Assembly (NCBI GenBank): GCA_003670925.1
Contig: QWQG01000147.1
Span: 1 to 45,150 of the forward strand
Origin: Planctomycetota bacterium
GTDB lineage: Bacteria; Planctomycetota; Planctomycetia; Planctomycetales; Planctomycetaceae
DNA length: 45,150 nucleotides
Direction: 5' to 3'
The notes under the pieces: generated by a model
Databases searched by the model: none
Told to the model about the DNA's origin: nothing
Seen by the model: the letters and a program-made list of their open reading frames with translations, nothing else
Program-made: the position numbers and the translations under genes
Part shown: positions 28,486-37,272 of the stretch, one piece after another
Layout of the letters: each line of letters starts with the position of its first letter
Position numbering within the stretch: position 1 is the first letter of the stretch

Positions 28486-28557
28486 CTGCCGGAATGTATG
28501 ATCAGAACTGATCAACGCCAAAAATGAGTTTGTTGCCTCAACAAACTGGTCCGGCAG
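28486..28557 (-). promoter_or_regulatory. Three-helix-junction RNA leader upstream of ptsN
   Basis: Read on the reverse strand, 72 bases fold into three perfect helices: an outer stem CTGCCGGA/TCCGGCAG (28550-28557 with 28486-28493), an inner hairpin AGTTTGTTG-AGG-CAACAAACT (28547-28527) followed by CATTTTT, and an inner hairpin TGATCAG-TT-CTGATCA (28514-28499). The first inner hairpin plus T-run looks like a weak terminator after hpf. The outer stem suggests an alternative or combined fold in the ptsN leader, ending 29 bases before its ATG. It matches no riboswitch that I recognise. Confidence 0.55.
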
Positions 28558-28675
28558 AACCTCTAACTGATGGGCCACACACAAAATTCTAACAGACGCA
28601 CCACGCACGATCGCACTGCCAACGACTGCGATCCTGAGGGAAAACTGTAACCGAGAAACAAATCCTGAGAATTGT

Positions 28676-29044
28676 TTATTCTGCCTGCTGCGTTTCGTCA
28701 GCCTCAATCGCCTTTTCTGCCTGTTCAGTCGCGTCCCCCACTGACGTATTGTGCCGATGGTCGCGGTGCTTTTCTTTGTGCTTGTGAACCTGCTGTTCCA
28801 TCTTATGCAGCGTTTTGTCGAACGTTGCGGCAGCGTCCTCTCCTTCGACATGGGCCACAATTGTGTGAAATCCGTCGATTTCGACAAGCATTTCGACAGA
28901 GACACGCGGCCCTTCAAATTCGATCGTCACGTCAATTTCGCTCACAGTATCGAGATACTTCACGAGCTTTTCCGCTTTGCGGGTGATGTATTCTCGCAGT
29001 TCCGGTCGGATACTGCCGTGACGACAGGTGATTGCAACCTGCAT
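28676..29044 (-). CDS. hpf: Ribosome hibernation promoting factor, short form
   Basis: Ribosome-associated factor of the HPF/YfiA family, 122 residues, acting on the 30S subunit to silence ribosomes in stress or stationary phase. Seen: the beta-alpha-beta pattern MQVAITCRHGSIRPELREYITRK, then LVEIDGFHTIVAHVEGEDAAATFDKTLHKMEQQV with the conserved DAY-like segment, followed by a KHKEKHRDHRH basic stretch and an acidic tail. It lacks the C-terminal dimerisation domain of long HPF. A strong GGAAGGG precedes the ATG. It is first in the hpf-ptsN-ptsH-ptsI cluster, about 220 bases before ptsN. Confidence 0.93.
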   Translation of the reverse strand: MQVAITCRHGSIRPELREYITRKAEKLVKYLDTVSEIDVTIEFEGPRVSVEMLVEIDGFHTIVAHVEGEDAAATFDKTLHKMEQQVHKHKEKHRDHRHNTSVGDATEQAEKAIEADETQQAE

Positions 29045-29316
29045 TTGATGTCCCTTCCATGCTAGTAAAACAAACTATGCCACTTTCAACTGGCCAATCT
29101 CTTGCATTCTAGTCGGGCCACCTGACCGCGAACAGTACGACGTGCAGGTTCTTTGCCCGAAGAAGGAATCTGCAACGCAGAGCAAACTCACGGCAGACAA
29201 ATTTCTGCTGCGGCAATCCTAACAATTGGCCGTCGTTACTTGCAACTTGAGCCGCAGTTCGGACAATTCTGAGGCTTCTAATTCTCCGAACGTCCCACCG
29301 ATCTGGAAAATCCACA

Positions 29317-31053
29317 ATGGCTGAACCAACGGCTTCCGCCGCCCCGGAGGAAATCTACGCGCCTCAGCCTGGCACACCTTATATGCCGGCATGGACGGTG
29401 GGTGAACTTCCTGACGCCCCAAGGTTTCGCTGGTCTCAATTGGCGTTAATGCTCGGGCCTGGCCTTGTGATGGGTGGCGCAGCAATCGGCGGCGGAGAAT
29501 GGCTAACCGGGCCACTCGTCACCGCCCGCTACGGGGGATCGTTGCTCTGGCTGGCTACTTTGAGCGTCGTATTTCAAGTGATCTACAACGTTGAGATCAG
29601 TCGCTACACGTTGTACAGCGGTGAGCCCATTTTTACTGGCAAATTCCGAATTGCCCCCAATCCCACGTTCTGGCTGTGCCTGTACCTAATCTTGGATTTT
29701 GGCTCCATCCTGCCCTATCTGGCTTCGAACGCAGCAATTCCGCTCGGTGCCATGATCCGCGGTGTGATTCCCGATCAGGAAGATCTGTTGCCGCATGTCC
29801 TGCTGACCGTTTTTTCGTGGAAGGTCGTAATGACTGATGCGACGATGCTGAAAATTCTCTCATGCTTAATATTTGTTTCGGTCTTTATTCCTCTCACCAT
29901 CGGCGGACGAATCTACCATTCGATCAAGATCATGATGACCGTCAAACTGGTCCTTGTCTTGGGGTTTCTGACGCTGCTTGCTGTCTGCTTTTCAACGCGC
30001 GAGACATGGAATGAGCTTGGGAGCGGCTTCTTCAAGTTCGGGAACGTCCCCGTCGTTCCGGCGGAAGACTTAAACAAAAATGGCCTTCAAGATAACAACG
30101 AAAAACCACATGGCCCAAATGTGGACAATGTGTTTTCCGCATGGCGTGCGAAGCGATCAATCGCATTCGATTTTGCAGTCGTTGGAATATTGGCATCGAT
30201 GGTAGCGATTTCAGGGAACGGCGGATTGACGAACACTCCAATTAGCTCCTTTACGCGCGATCAGGGCTGGGGCATGGGAAAACACGTCGGTGCCATTCCC
30301 AGTATGGTGGGTGGACATGAAATTGGGTTGTCGCACACCGGCACCGTATTTCATGTCACGCAGGAATCCTTAAAACGCTGGTTCCGCTGGGTGGCGCATG
30401 TGGAACGCGAACAGTATTTAGTCTGGTTGCCTGCGTGCTTCGTCGGCCTTGCTTTACCCAGCATGTTGTCGGTGCAGTTTCTGCCGCATGGAACTATCCT
30501 GAAAGATAAGTGGCAGGCCGCCGGGATGACGGCCGGCGGAGTTCGCGATGCGGTGAGCCAAGCAACGAACCCAGGGCTGGGTAACGCTTTCTGGTACATG
30601 ACCCTATTCTGCGGACTGCTGATTCTCGGCACGAGCATGATTGGGACAGCAGACGGTGTCCTGCGGCGCTGGGTTGACGTTTTCTGGACATCGAGCAAAC
30701 GACTGCAGTCTTGGGATCCGCGGCATGTTGGACGCCTGTATTTCGGTGTGCTTTGTGTCTACATGGCTTTGGGATTCTTTATTCTCCTCTTCGTTCCCGG
30801 CCAAGATCTCCTCGTGATGGCGACCGGCATGATGTATAACTACGCGATTGCCTTCAGTTGCCTGCATACGCTTGTGATTAATACAACGCTCCTGCCGCCA
30901 GAATTGCGCCCCAAAATATGGCAAAGAGTGGGCTTGGTGCTCGGGGCAATCTTCTTCCTGAGCATGGCGATTCTGGCGACGTACGATTCGATCCCCAAGC
31001 TGGTCAAATCGTGGCATGAGACATTTCAACAAGCACCAGCACCCGGAAAGTAG
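29317..31053 (+). CDS. Nramp-like integral membrane transporter
   Basis: A 578-residue inner-membrane protein with about 11-12 hydrophobic helices. The opening LMLGPGLVMGGAAIGGGEW aligns with the first helix of Nramp-type (SLC11) divalent metal transporters of the LeuT fold. The metal-binding DPGN of that helix is replaced by GGGE, and no MPH motif is evident in the sixth helix (AISGNGGLTNTPISS instead), so transport of manganese or iron is uncertain. A hydrophilic insert lies near 245-270 (DLNKNGLQDNNEK, resembling a calcium loop). It is transcribed away from hpf and converges with the next gene, 12 bases between stops. Confidence 0.8.
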   Translation: MAEPTASAAPEEIYAPQPGTPYMPAWTVGELPDAPRFRWSQLALMLGPGLVMGGAAIGGGEWLTGPLVTARYGGSLLWLATLSVVFQVIYNVEISRYTLYSGEPIFTGKFRIAPNPTFWLCLYLILDFGSILPYLASNAAIPLGAMIRGVIPDQEDLLPHVLLTVFSWKVVMTDATMLKILSCLIFVSVFIPLTIGGRIYHSIKIMMTVKLVLVLGFLTLLAVCFSTRETWNELGSGFFKFGNVPVVPAEDLNKNGLQDNNEKPHGPNVDNVFSAWRAKRSIAFDFAVVGILASMVAISGNGGLTNTPISSFTRDQGWGMGKHVGAIPSMVGGHEIGLSHTGTVFHVTQESLKRWFRWVAHVEREQYLVWLPACFVGLALPSMLSVQFLPHGTILKDKWQAAGMTAGGVRDAVSQATNPGLGNAFWYMTLFCGLLILGTSMIGTADGVLRRWVDVFWTSSKRLQSWDPRHVGRLYFGVLCVYMALGFFILLFVPGQDLLVMATGMMYNYAIAFSCLHTLVINTTLLPPELRPKIWQRVGLVLGAIFFLSMAILATYDSIPKLVKSWHETFQQAPAPGK

Positions 31054-31065
31054 ATCTGCGGCAGA

Positions 31066-32526
31066 TCACGGCCCAAGAAATTCCGCATTATTGGTCGCAC
31101 GAAACAACTCGGGATGTTCCACTTCCGCCTCCGCCAAAAATATTGTCGCCGCATTCGCGAGCTCCAACGGAATGCCACCGGCGGTGGTTGCTTTTTTGCA
31201 TTCCTCCGCGAACAGCACGATGGCTTTTTGAGTTGCGCGATCATCGGCACACTCATTCCTGAAAAGCCGCTCCAGTTCCGGCCATGAATCCCAGTCTTTC
31301 CACCGCGCCAGATTGGTGATCGTAAGGATTCTAAGATCATTGTTCGACAGCAATCGCCGCATCGACGACTGCAGACGTGGCTGCGGGATCAGACCGCTTT
31401 CATAAGTCCAAACAAACTGCAACGCCTGCACTACCGCATGCACGCTGTCCGTCGGAACATCAGGCTTCAGACGCGTCTGCTCAAGAAACGCAACGCCGTC
31501 TTCACCAGTCAACAACAAATAGCCCCCCATCAGTCCATCAGTGCCGTAGCGAAAGAATTCCGCATTGTCCTTGCCCGTTGGCGGGACAGTGCCGATCTGC
31601 ATTTTCAAAAATGCGGCATCGTCCACATTGCCGCAGAGCCCCAGCATCATGCCGTAAAGCCCCAGACGTTCAGGGGTCATCATCGGGTCCGCGATCCACT
31701 CTCGCAACTTCGCACGAGGCATCTGGTCTTGCACGGCTTTGACATCGTCATACGTCGCATTTGCAAACTCGGCCCAAGCATCGATCGACAGCAATGGATC
31801 CGGATTTTCAAGGAACTTAAGATAGTACGGCAAGCGTTGAACTTGTGGTATTGACTGGGCGGGGGCGCATTTAATGTAGCGAATTGCTTCCAGTGATACC
31901 GGAGTCGACGTATCCCATGAAATCAGTTCTGGAAGGACCAGTGATGTCCGCTGAATTTTTTTTTGATCGTCGTTCACTGTTTTCAAATTCGCCGTCACGA
32001 TACCCCCATCCTCAGCCGAATCCAACGTCGCAGCGTTGGTGTTCGTTGCGAATGTGGAATCTGTCGCGGAGTTACTGGTCGGTAGCGAACCAAATAACAG
32101 GAACAGGTCGCCGAGTGAACCGGTTAGCTCCTGAGGCACAACGACAGATTGGCCTGCTTGCAACCGACCACACGTTGTGGCAAACTCCGCCCCTTGCAGA
32201 AATTCGCGAATGCGGACCGTTGACTGCGGAATCCGCCTCCCACCTGAACCCACGACTTCAAATCTCAGAAGTTCGACTATCACCACCAAATCCGAAGTGG
32301 CAATTTCTTCGACCAGCGTCATCGGCGGCGAAAGACAAAACGGGCATGCACGCAAAATATTCCCGGCCAGCAAAGCTACGAGTGCCACGGCGCTGCAGAG
32401 CGTCAAACGCTGCGCACGATTCCAACACTTCAAAATTGCCACCACAGGTTCATCCTTGAAACTGCAACCGACTTCTGGGCAGAATGATGCCATCCGCCAG
32501 ACAACTTCCGATAAATCGGCACTCAT
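31066..32526 (-). CDS. Secreted or membrane-anchored protein of unknown function
   Basis: A protein of up to 486 residues that I do not recognise functionally. A hydrophobic segment (LCSAVALVALLAGNILRA) is followed by CPFCLSPPMTLVEEIA, a cysteine-pair opening common in planctomycete exported proteins, then a beta-rich region with an IREFLQGAEF segment and a helical, HEAT-like C-terminal half (MRRLLSNNDLRILTITNLARW). The ATG at 32526 places 40 polar residues before the signal-like helix, which is long; ATG 32493 or a nearby GTG/TTG may be the true start. Convergent with the transporter; a common function is not implied. Confidence 0.7.
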   Translation of the reverse strand: MSADLSEVVWRMASFCPEVGCSFKDEPVVAILKCWNRAQRLTLCSAVALVALLAGNILRACPFCLSPPMTLVEEIATSDLVVIVELLRFEVVGSGGRRIPQSTVRIREFLQGAEFATTCGRLQAGQSVVVPQELTGSLGDLFLLFGSLPTSNSATDSTFATNTNAATLDSAEDGGIVTANLKTVNDDQKKIQRTSLVLPELISWDTSTPVSLEAIRYIKCAPAQSIPQVQRLPYYLKFLENPDPLLSIDAWAEFANATYDDVKAVQDQMPRAKLREWIADPMMTPERLGLYGMMLGLCGNVDDAAFLKMQIGTVPPTGKDNAEFFRYGTDGLMGGYLLLTGEDGVAFLEQTRLKPDVPTDSVHAVVQALQFVWTYESGLIPQPRLQSSMRRLLSNNDLRILTITNLARWKDWDSWPELERLFRNECADDRATQKAIVLFAEECKKATTAGGIPLELANAATIFLAEAEVEHPELFRATNNAEFLGP

Positions 32527-32657
32527 CCCGACTTCTGGCGAGCCTCATTCCTCGCACAGGATGCACCATTTACCCACCGTCCAATGACTTCAGACGAATT
32601 TGAGCAGAATGTGCCGAAACGGTAAATAAGAAACCGTGGAGGACCGCTCAGAGCAGA

Positions 32658-33881
32658 TTACTCGTCCGTTGCTCCGAATCTGCGAATGCTACGTTTCGGA
32701 CGTTCACGAGTCCGGAATGCTTCAAAATTATCGACTTTGTATTCCGGCAGAACCGTGTTGATTCGCTTTTCAATATTGGTCAGTTCACCGCCCTGTTGCA
32801 GTGTCACAAATGTGATCGCGCGGCCATTCTGATCTGACGACAGACGCCCGGTTCGACCCACACGATGCACATAGTCGTCGCAGTATTCCGGGATGTCATA
32901 ATTGATGATATGCGAAATGCCGCTGATGTCGATGCCGCGACCGACAACGTCTGTGGCAATCAGCAGACGCAGTTCACCGGCGCGCAACGATTTGATCACC
33001 TGATCACGTTTGCGTTGGGGCAGGTCGCCGTGAATTGCGGCGATGCGATCAGATTTTAGACGCTTCGAAAACTCCGCGAACAACGCATCAGCCCCCCGCT
33101 TGGTGCGCGTGAACACAATAGCCTGCTGGGGCTTTTCTTTAGCGAGCACACGCAGCAGCAACGGCCTTTTGCGATCTTCATCTACCGTGATGTAAAATTG
33201 CTCGATCGTATCCACGACGACGCGGTCTTCGGAAAGATCCACCATCTCCGGTTCAATCATAAATCGCTGAGCCAGCTTCTCAACGGGCGGCGGCAACGTT
33301 GCCGACAACAGCATTGTCTGACGTTCTGTCGGGCAGGATCGCAGGATGCGTTCGATGTCCGGACGAAATCCGATATCGAGCATGCGATCCGCTTCATCCA
33401 GCACAACGACCTTCAGATCATTCAGCTTCAGATGCTGCCGACGCAGTAAGTCGATGACGCGGCCTGGCGTGCCGATAACAACATGGGCTCCGTTTTCAAG
33501 ATCAGCAATTTGTCTTCCAATCGGACGGCCACCGACAGCCAGCGCAAATTTCAGTTTGGATGTGCCGCTGAGCTTGATTGATTCCCCATGAACCTGTTCG
33601 CCAAGTTCCCGAGTCGGTGCCATCACAAGCAACTGAACTCGCCCCATAGTCACGTCGAGGCGCTCCATCGCGGGCAACATGAAAGCTGCCGTTTTACCTG
33701 TACCTGTCCGCGCCTGACCAATGCAGTCGCGACCAGAAAGAGCGATGGGAATGAAAGCCACTTGGATGGGGCTCGGCTTTTCGTAGCCGATTTTTGTGAT
33801 CGTTTTTAGGGTGGCTGGCGCTAGCCCCAGCTGGGCAAAAGTTAACACTGTTTCCGTCGGTACGTCCAAGGCAAATTCCAA
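32658..33881 (-). CDS. DEAD-box ATP-dependent RNA helicase
   Basis: RNA helicase of about 407 residues. Seen: the Q motif ([16 protein letters not shown] ... PSPIQ), motif I ARTGTGKT, motif Ia PTRELGEQ, motif II DEAD ([10 protein letters not shown]), motif III SAT, and in the second RecA domain [12 protein letters not shown] and HRVGRTGRL. The C-terminal tail is short and basic ([10 protein letters not shown]), as in RhlE-type helicases. The frame is open to 34043 but no ATG precedes the Q motif. TTG 33881, with GGCGGAAGA just upstream, is taken as the start; a TTG four codons on is possible. It acts in RNA remodelling; the exact substrate is unknown. Confidence 0.9.
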   Translation of the reverse strand: MEFALDVPTETVLTFAQLGLAPATLKTITKIGYEKPSPIQVAFIPIALSGRDCIGQARTGTGKTAAFMLPAMERLDVTMGRVQLLVMAPTRELGEQVHGESIKLSGTSKLKFALAVGGRPIGRQIADLENGAHVVIGTPGRVIDLLRRQHLKLNDLKVVVLDEADRMLDIGFRPDIERILRSCPTERQTMLLSATLPPPVEKLAQRFMIEPEMVDLSEDRVVVDTIEQFYITVDEDRKRPLLLRVLAKEKPQQAIVFTRTKRGADALFAEFSKRLKSDRIAAIHGDLPQRKRDQVIKSLRAGELRLLIATDVVGRGIDISGISHIINYDIPEYCDDYVHRVGRTGRLSSDQNGRAITFVTLQQGGELTNIEKRINTVLPEYKVDNFEAFRTRERPKRSIRRFGATDE

Positions 33882-34254
33882 GATCTTCCGCCAACTTAGA
33901 GAGTCATTTTGAGCATCCGTGTCGGCAGTCTTATGCACGGAACTCCCACAGAGCCTCAGCGCAACGGATGGCGAAAACAGGGTCGCGAGGCAAGAAATCC
34001 GTGGAATTGTCACTCTACGCCATCTTTCACGACCCGTCAACACTTCAGTTCAAGTCCTTGCCAGGACGGACCATTTCTGCTGTCCACTGTGCGTTCAGTC
34101 GCCGAAATTGGGATTCCCGCGTTCTGGAGTCTGTCTTCTGAAGTGCTTCCCCGCGATTCTCCTCAAAAATCAAAGGCCTGCTTACTGGAAGATTCAGGGG
34201 CAATATGGCTAAACTTCCGAAATCCCTTCACAAATTTTTTTCCGGTGCTAATCC
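33882..34254. other. Divergent intergenic region, no gene
   Basis: About 373 bases between the helicase and the membrane protein gene. Overlapping short frames here have no recognisable domains. It should hold both promoters; no hairpins, operators or RNA genes were recognised. Confidence 0.45.
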
Positions 34255-34728
34255 ATGGATCCTCTGTTTGACCTCTTCAGCAGCCTAGTCAACGTAATCT
34301 GGTCGTTGCTGGATGTGGTAGTCAATCTTGTCCGAGTCATCTTACCTTGGTTGCCCTTGCTGGCGTGGGTTGGATTCTGGACGTTCGCGGTGAATTGGGC
34401 GAAGACGCTTCCTATTCTTCGACGAGGTGGTTTCATCGGAATACTGCTGCTCATGTTTGTGGCAGTGCTGGTTTGGGCTGCTGTCGCTCCCCCCGAGAAT
34501 GGCAAACATCTGATGCTAGGACTGTCGGTAAGCAATCACGCCGGCAAGTTTATTTATGTCACGATGCTGACTTGCATCGCGCTGCTTTGCGGATCAGCGC
34601 AACTTTCAGGATCCTTTGGACGACTGGTTGAATTTCCTGAGGAACCAAGTGCCGATGATCACGGTCACGAACATGACGACACACATGGTGGCCACGATCA
34701 CAGCCATGATGTCGCACATGCTCATTAG
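34255..34728 (+). CDS. Small membrane protein with His-rich C terminus
   Basis: A 157-residue protein with four hydrophobic segments (about 7-25, 30-45, 58-78 and 95-115) and a cytoplasmic or periplasmic tail of about 25 residues packed with His and Asp (DDHGHEHDDTHGGHDHSH). Such tails bind transition metals in zinc and nickel transport proteins, but no known transporter motif is seen. No family is recognised. The ATG has no strong ribosome binding site. It precedes the PQQ-propeller gene by 179 bases on the same strand. Confidence 0.7.
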   Translation: MDPLFDLFSSLVNVIWSLLDVVVNLVRVILPWLPLLAWVGFWTFAVNWAKTLPILRRGGFIGILLLMFVAVLVWAAVAPPENGKHLMLGLSVSNHAGKFIYVTMLTCIALLCGSAQLSGSFGRLVEFPEEPSADDHGHEHDDTHGGHDHSHDVAHAH

Positions 34729-34907
34729 CGATTAGTTTTCACGGGACGCTGAGTACTCACCAGCAATTTTTTGATACGCACTGCGAGTCGGTGCTGAAAT
34801 CTTGGCTCCACCATACCTAACGTGCAACTCTCACCATTTGGCAGCACGCCATCTTTATTCTTGTTCCCTCCCGCCGCTTGAATCTCCGCCTGCTTGGAAC
34901 CTTCGCC

Positions 34908-36176
34908 ATGAAACCACTCCTTCTGCTTGCAATGTTATCTGCTTCTTCCCTGTCGCTCGCAGGAGACTGGCCGAATTGGCGCGGACCGCACGGGAACGGA
35001 ACTGCCGACGGTGTCGGCTATGCCACAGAATGGTCAGCAGAAAAGAATATTGTCTGGAAGTACGAGTTGCACGGTCGCGGAGCCTCAACACCAACTGTCG
35101 CCGGCGATACAATTTTTGTAACGACGACAATCGATGGTCAGAATAAGATCATGGCCCTTGGAATGGACGGCCTAGAACGCTGGTCAAAGACTCTCGGAGC
35201 TGCCGTGGAAGGGAAACCGGGCAAAGATGGTACCGGCGCCAATCCATCGACGGTCACCGATGGAACTTACGTTTTCGCATATTTCAAAAGCGGCGATCTG
35301 GGCTGTTTTTCAGTTGCTGGTGAATTAAAGTGGCAAAAGAATCTGCAAGCAGAATATGGCGAAGATTCGCTCTGGTGGGATCTGGGAACATCTCCGGTCC
35401 TGACAAAGGATGCAGTCGTGATTGCGTGTATGCAAACCGGACCATCCTACGTTGCCGCGTTTTCAAAGGCCGATGGTGCGGTCCTCTGGAAACACGATCG
35501 TGACCTTGGAGCACCGGAAGAGGCAGCTCAGAGTTACGCGACGCCTGTGGTTGTGGACGAAGCAAGTGGTCAGGTGATCGTTGTCCTTGGGGCGGACCAT
35601 GTGACTGCTCATGAAGCTGCTAGCGGCAAAGAGATCTGGCGTGTTGGCGGATTGAATCCGACGAATCACAAATACTTTCGCTCAATTGCCTCAGCCGCAG
35701 TCTCCGATGGAATAGTCATCGCTCCGTACGCCCGTGGTGAATCTTTGACTGCCATCAAGATGGGTGGCCACGGCGATGTGACAGCCAGCCATATTTCTTG
35801 GTTTAACCAAGCGACGTCAGGGGACGTCCCGACACCCGCCATTGCCAATGGTCGTGTGTTTAATTGCCGTGACGGTGGTGATTCGCGTGGAATAATCGAT
35901 TGCCTAGACCTCCTGACTGGAAAAACAATCTGGTCCGGCCAGTTGCCAAAGAATCGTAATACCTACCGCTCATCGCCCACCGTAGCCGATGGCAAGTTGT
36001 ATGTGGCCCGCCAAGACGGCACGGTATTTGTGTTGGACGCAATGGGCAGCGAATTCAAAATTTTAGCTCAGAATACCATTGCCGAAGAACATACTGTGGC
36101 CACGCCCGTCTGTCTCGATGGTAAGATCATTCTTCGCACGGACACCCATGTGTATCTGATTGGGAACAACGGCTGA
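34908..36176 (+). CDS. Exported PQQ-like beta-propeller protein
   Basis: A 422-residue secreted protein. It starts with a signal peptide (MKPLLLLAMLSASSLSLAG) followed immediately by DWPNWRGPHGNGTADG, the standard opening of planctomycete PQQ-binding-like propellers, and several blades with the pattern A..G..LW (for example ADGAVLWKHDRDLG and ASGKEIWRVGG). Such proteins are widespread in planctomycetes. They may bind a quinone cofactor or act as scaffolds; the catalytic dehydrogenase motifs of methanol dehydrogenase are not seen. ATG 34908 is chosen over the upstream TTG at 34878 because it begins the signal peptide. Confidence 0.88.
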   Translation: MKPLLLLAMLSASSLSLAGDWPNWRGPHGNGTADGVGYATEWSAEKNIVWKYELHGRGASTPTVAGDTIFVTTTIDGQNKIMALGMDGLERWSKTLGAAVEGKPGKDGTGANPSTVTDGTYVFAYFKSGDLGCFSVAGELKWQKNLQAEYGEDSLWWDLGTSPVLTKDAVVIACMQTGPSYVAAFSKADGAVLWKHDRDLGAPEEAAQSYATPVVVDEASGQVIVVLGADHVTAHEAASGKEIWRVGGLNPTNHKYFRSIASAAVSDGIVIAPYARGESLTAIKMGGHGDVTASHISWFNQATSGDVPTPAIANGRVFNCRDGGDSRGIIDCLDLLTGKTIWSGQLPKNRNTYRSSPTVADGKLYVARQDGTVFVLDAMGSEFKILAQNTIAEEHTVATPVCLDGKIILRTDTHVYLIGNNG

Positions 36177-36303
36177 TCGACGTTTCGAGAAATCGCAACG
36201 ACGATGATTCAGAGTGGATTGAACGTCTGCTTCGGTGCGGGTAGATTCGCGGTCGAATTGTCCAACACCGTCGAGAGGATTCCCTGAGAGGACTCTGGGG
36301 CCG

Positions 36304-37272
36304 ATGCTACTGTCCGAAATTCCTGTAAGCGGCCCATGGGGCGAGCGGCATCTGCTGGGGCTGGAACATCTTTCCGCCGATCAGCTCAAAACAGTACTTG
36401 ACCTCGCCAAATATTACGACACGATCACCAATGGTGGTTCGCAACGCTTGGACGTGCTAAAAGGACTTGTGGTCGCAAACCTATTCTTCGAGAACTCCAC
36501 CCGCACTCGGACCAGTTTCAGTCTGGCAGCACGCCGTCTGGGTGCTGACACGGTCGATTTTACGGCCAGTTCCAGCAGCCTCTCGAAAGGCGAAACTTTT
36601 ATCGACACGGCACAAACCATTGAAGCGATGGGAGTCGATTTGGTTGTCTGTCGTCATCGCACGCCTGGATCGCCACATTTGCTCGCCAGAAATCTGAAAG
36701 CAGGAGTGCTCAACGCTGGTGATGGAACACACGAACATCCTACCCAGGGTTTGTTGGATATCTATACAATCCTGAAGCAACGCGGGCAGATCGCGGGCCT
36801 GACAGTGGCATTGGTGGGTGATATTCGTCACAGTCGTGTGGCCCGTTCAAATATTCATGGACTGAAAGCCCTAGGTGCTCGCGTGATCGTCTGCGGTCCG
36901 GCAACATTGATTCCCAGTGACATCACTCGGCTGGGCGTCGAAGTCGCATACAATCTGGACGAAATCCTTCCGGAAGTGGATTGTGTCAATCTCCTCCGCG
37001 TCCAGTTTGAACGTCAGCGCGGCGCATTTTTCCCATCAATCTCGGAGTATGCTCATCTGTTCGGAATGAATGGTGACCGAATTCGTAGGGCTCGTAAAAA
37101 CCTGCTGGTGCTGGCTCCGGGTCCAATCAATCGGGGTGTCGAATTAACGCCAGAAGTTGCCGACGGTCCAAATTCTCTAATCCTGAATCAAGTCACTAAT
37201 GGACTTCTGATTCGCATGGCATGCCTGACGCTTCTGGCTCAGGAACGTCGCCACGATCAGGAGGCAAACTGA
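36304..37272 (+). CDS. pyrB: Aspartate carbamoyltransferase catalytic subunit
   Basis: Catalyses the first committed step of pyrimidine synthesis, joining carbamoyl phosphate and aspartate. The product is 322 residues. Seen: the carbamoyl-phosphate site [10 protein letters not shown], the second lobe motif [14 protein letters not shown], the aspartate-domain [12 protein letters not shown], and the C-terminal [12 protein letters not shown]. The frame extends to a GTG at 36235, but ATG 36304 begins near the family start and follows GAGAGGA. Its stop overlaps the start of pyrC (TGATG), so the two are coupled. No pyrI regulatory subunit gene is seen. Taken with the altered pyrC, this resembles the PyrBC' arrangement of pseudomonads. 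Confidence 0.95.
   Translation: MLLSEIPVSGPWGERHLLGLEHLSADQLKTVLDLAKYYDTITNGGSQRLDVLKGLVVANLFFENSTRTRTSFSLAARRLGADTVDFTASSSSLSKGETFIDTAQTIEAMGVDLVVCRHRTPGSPHLLARNLKAGVLNAGDGTHEHPTQGLLDIYTILKQRGQIAGLTVALVGDIRHSRVARSNIHGLKALGARVIVCGPATLIPSDITRLGVEVAYNLDEILPEVDCVNLLRVQFERQRGAFFPSISEYAHLFGMNGDRIRRARKNLLVLAPGPINRGVELTPEVADGPNSLILNQVTNGLLIRMACLTLLAQERRHDQEAN

Noticed and set aside
28486-28557. Possible tRNA cloverleaf
   Set aside because: Only three helices, with no T-arm consensus, anticodon-type loop or tRNA-like stem lengths.
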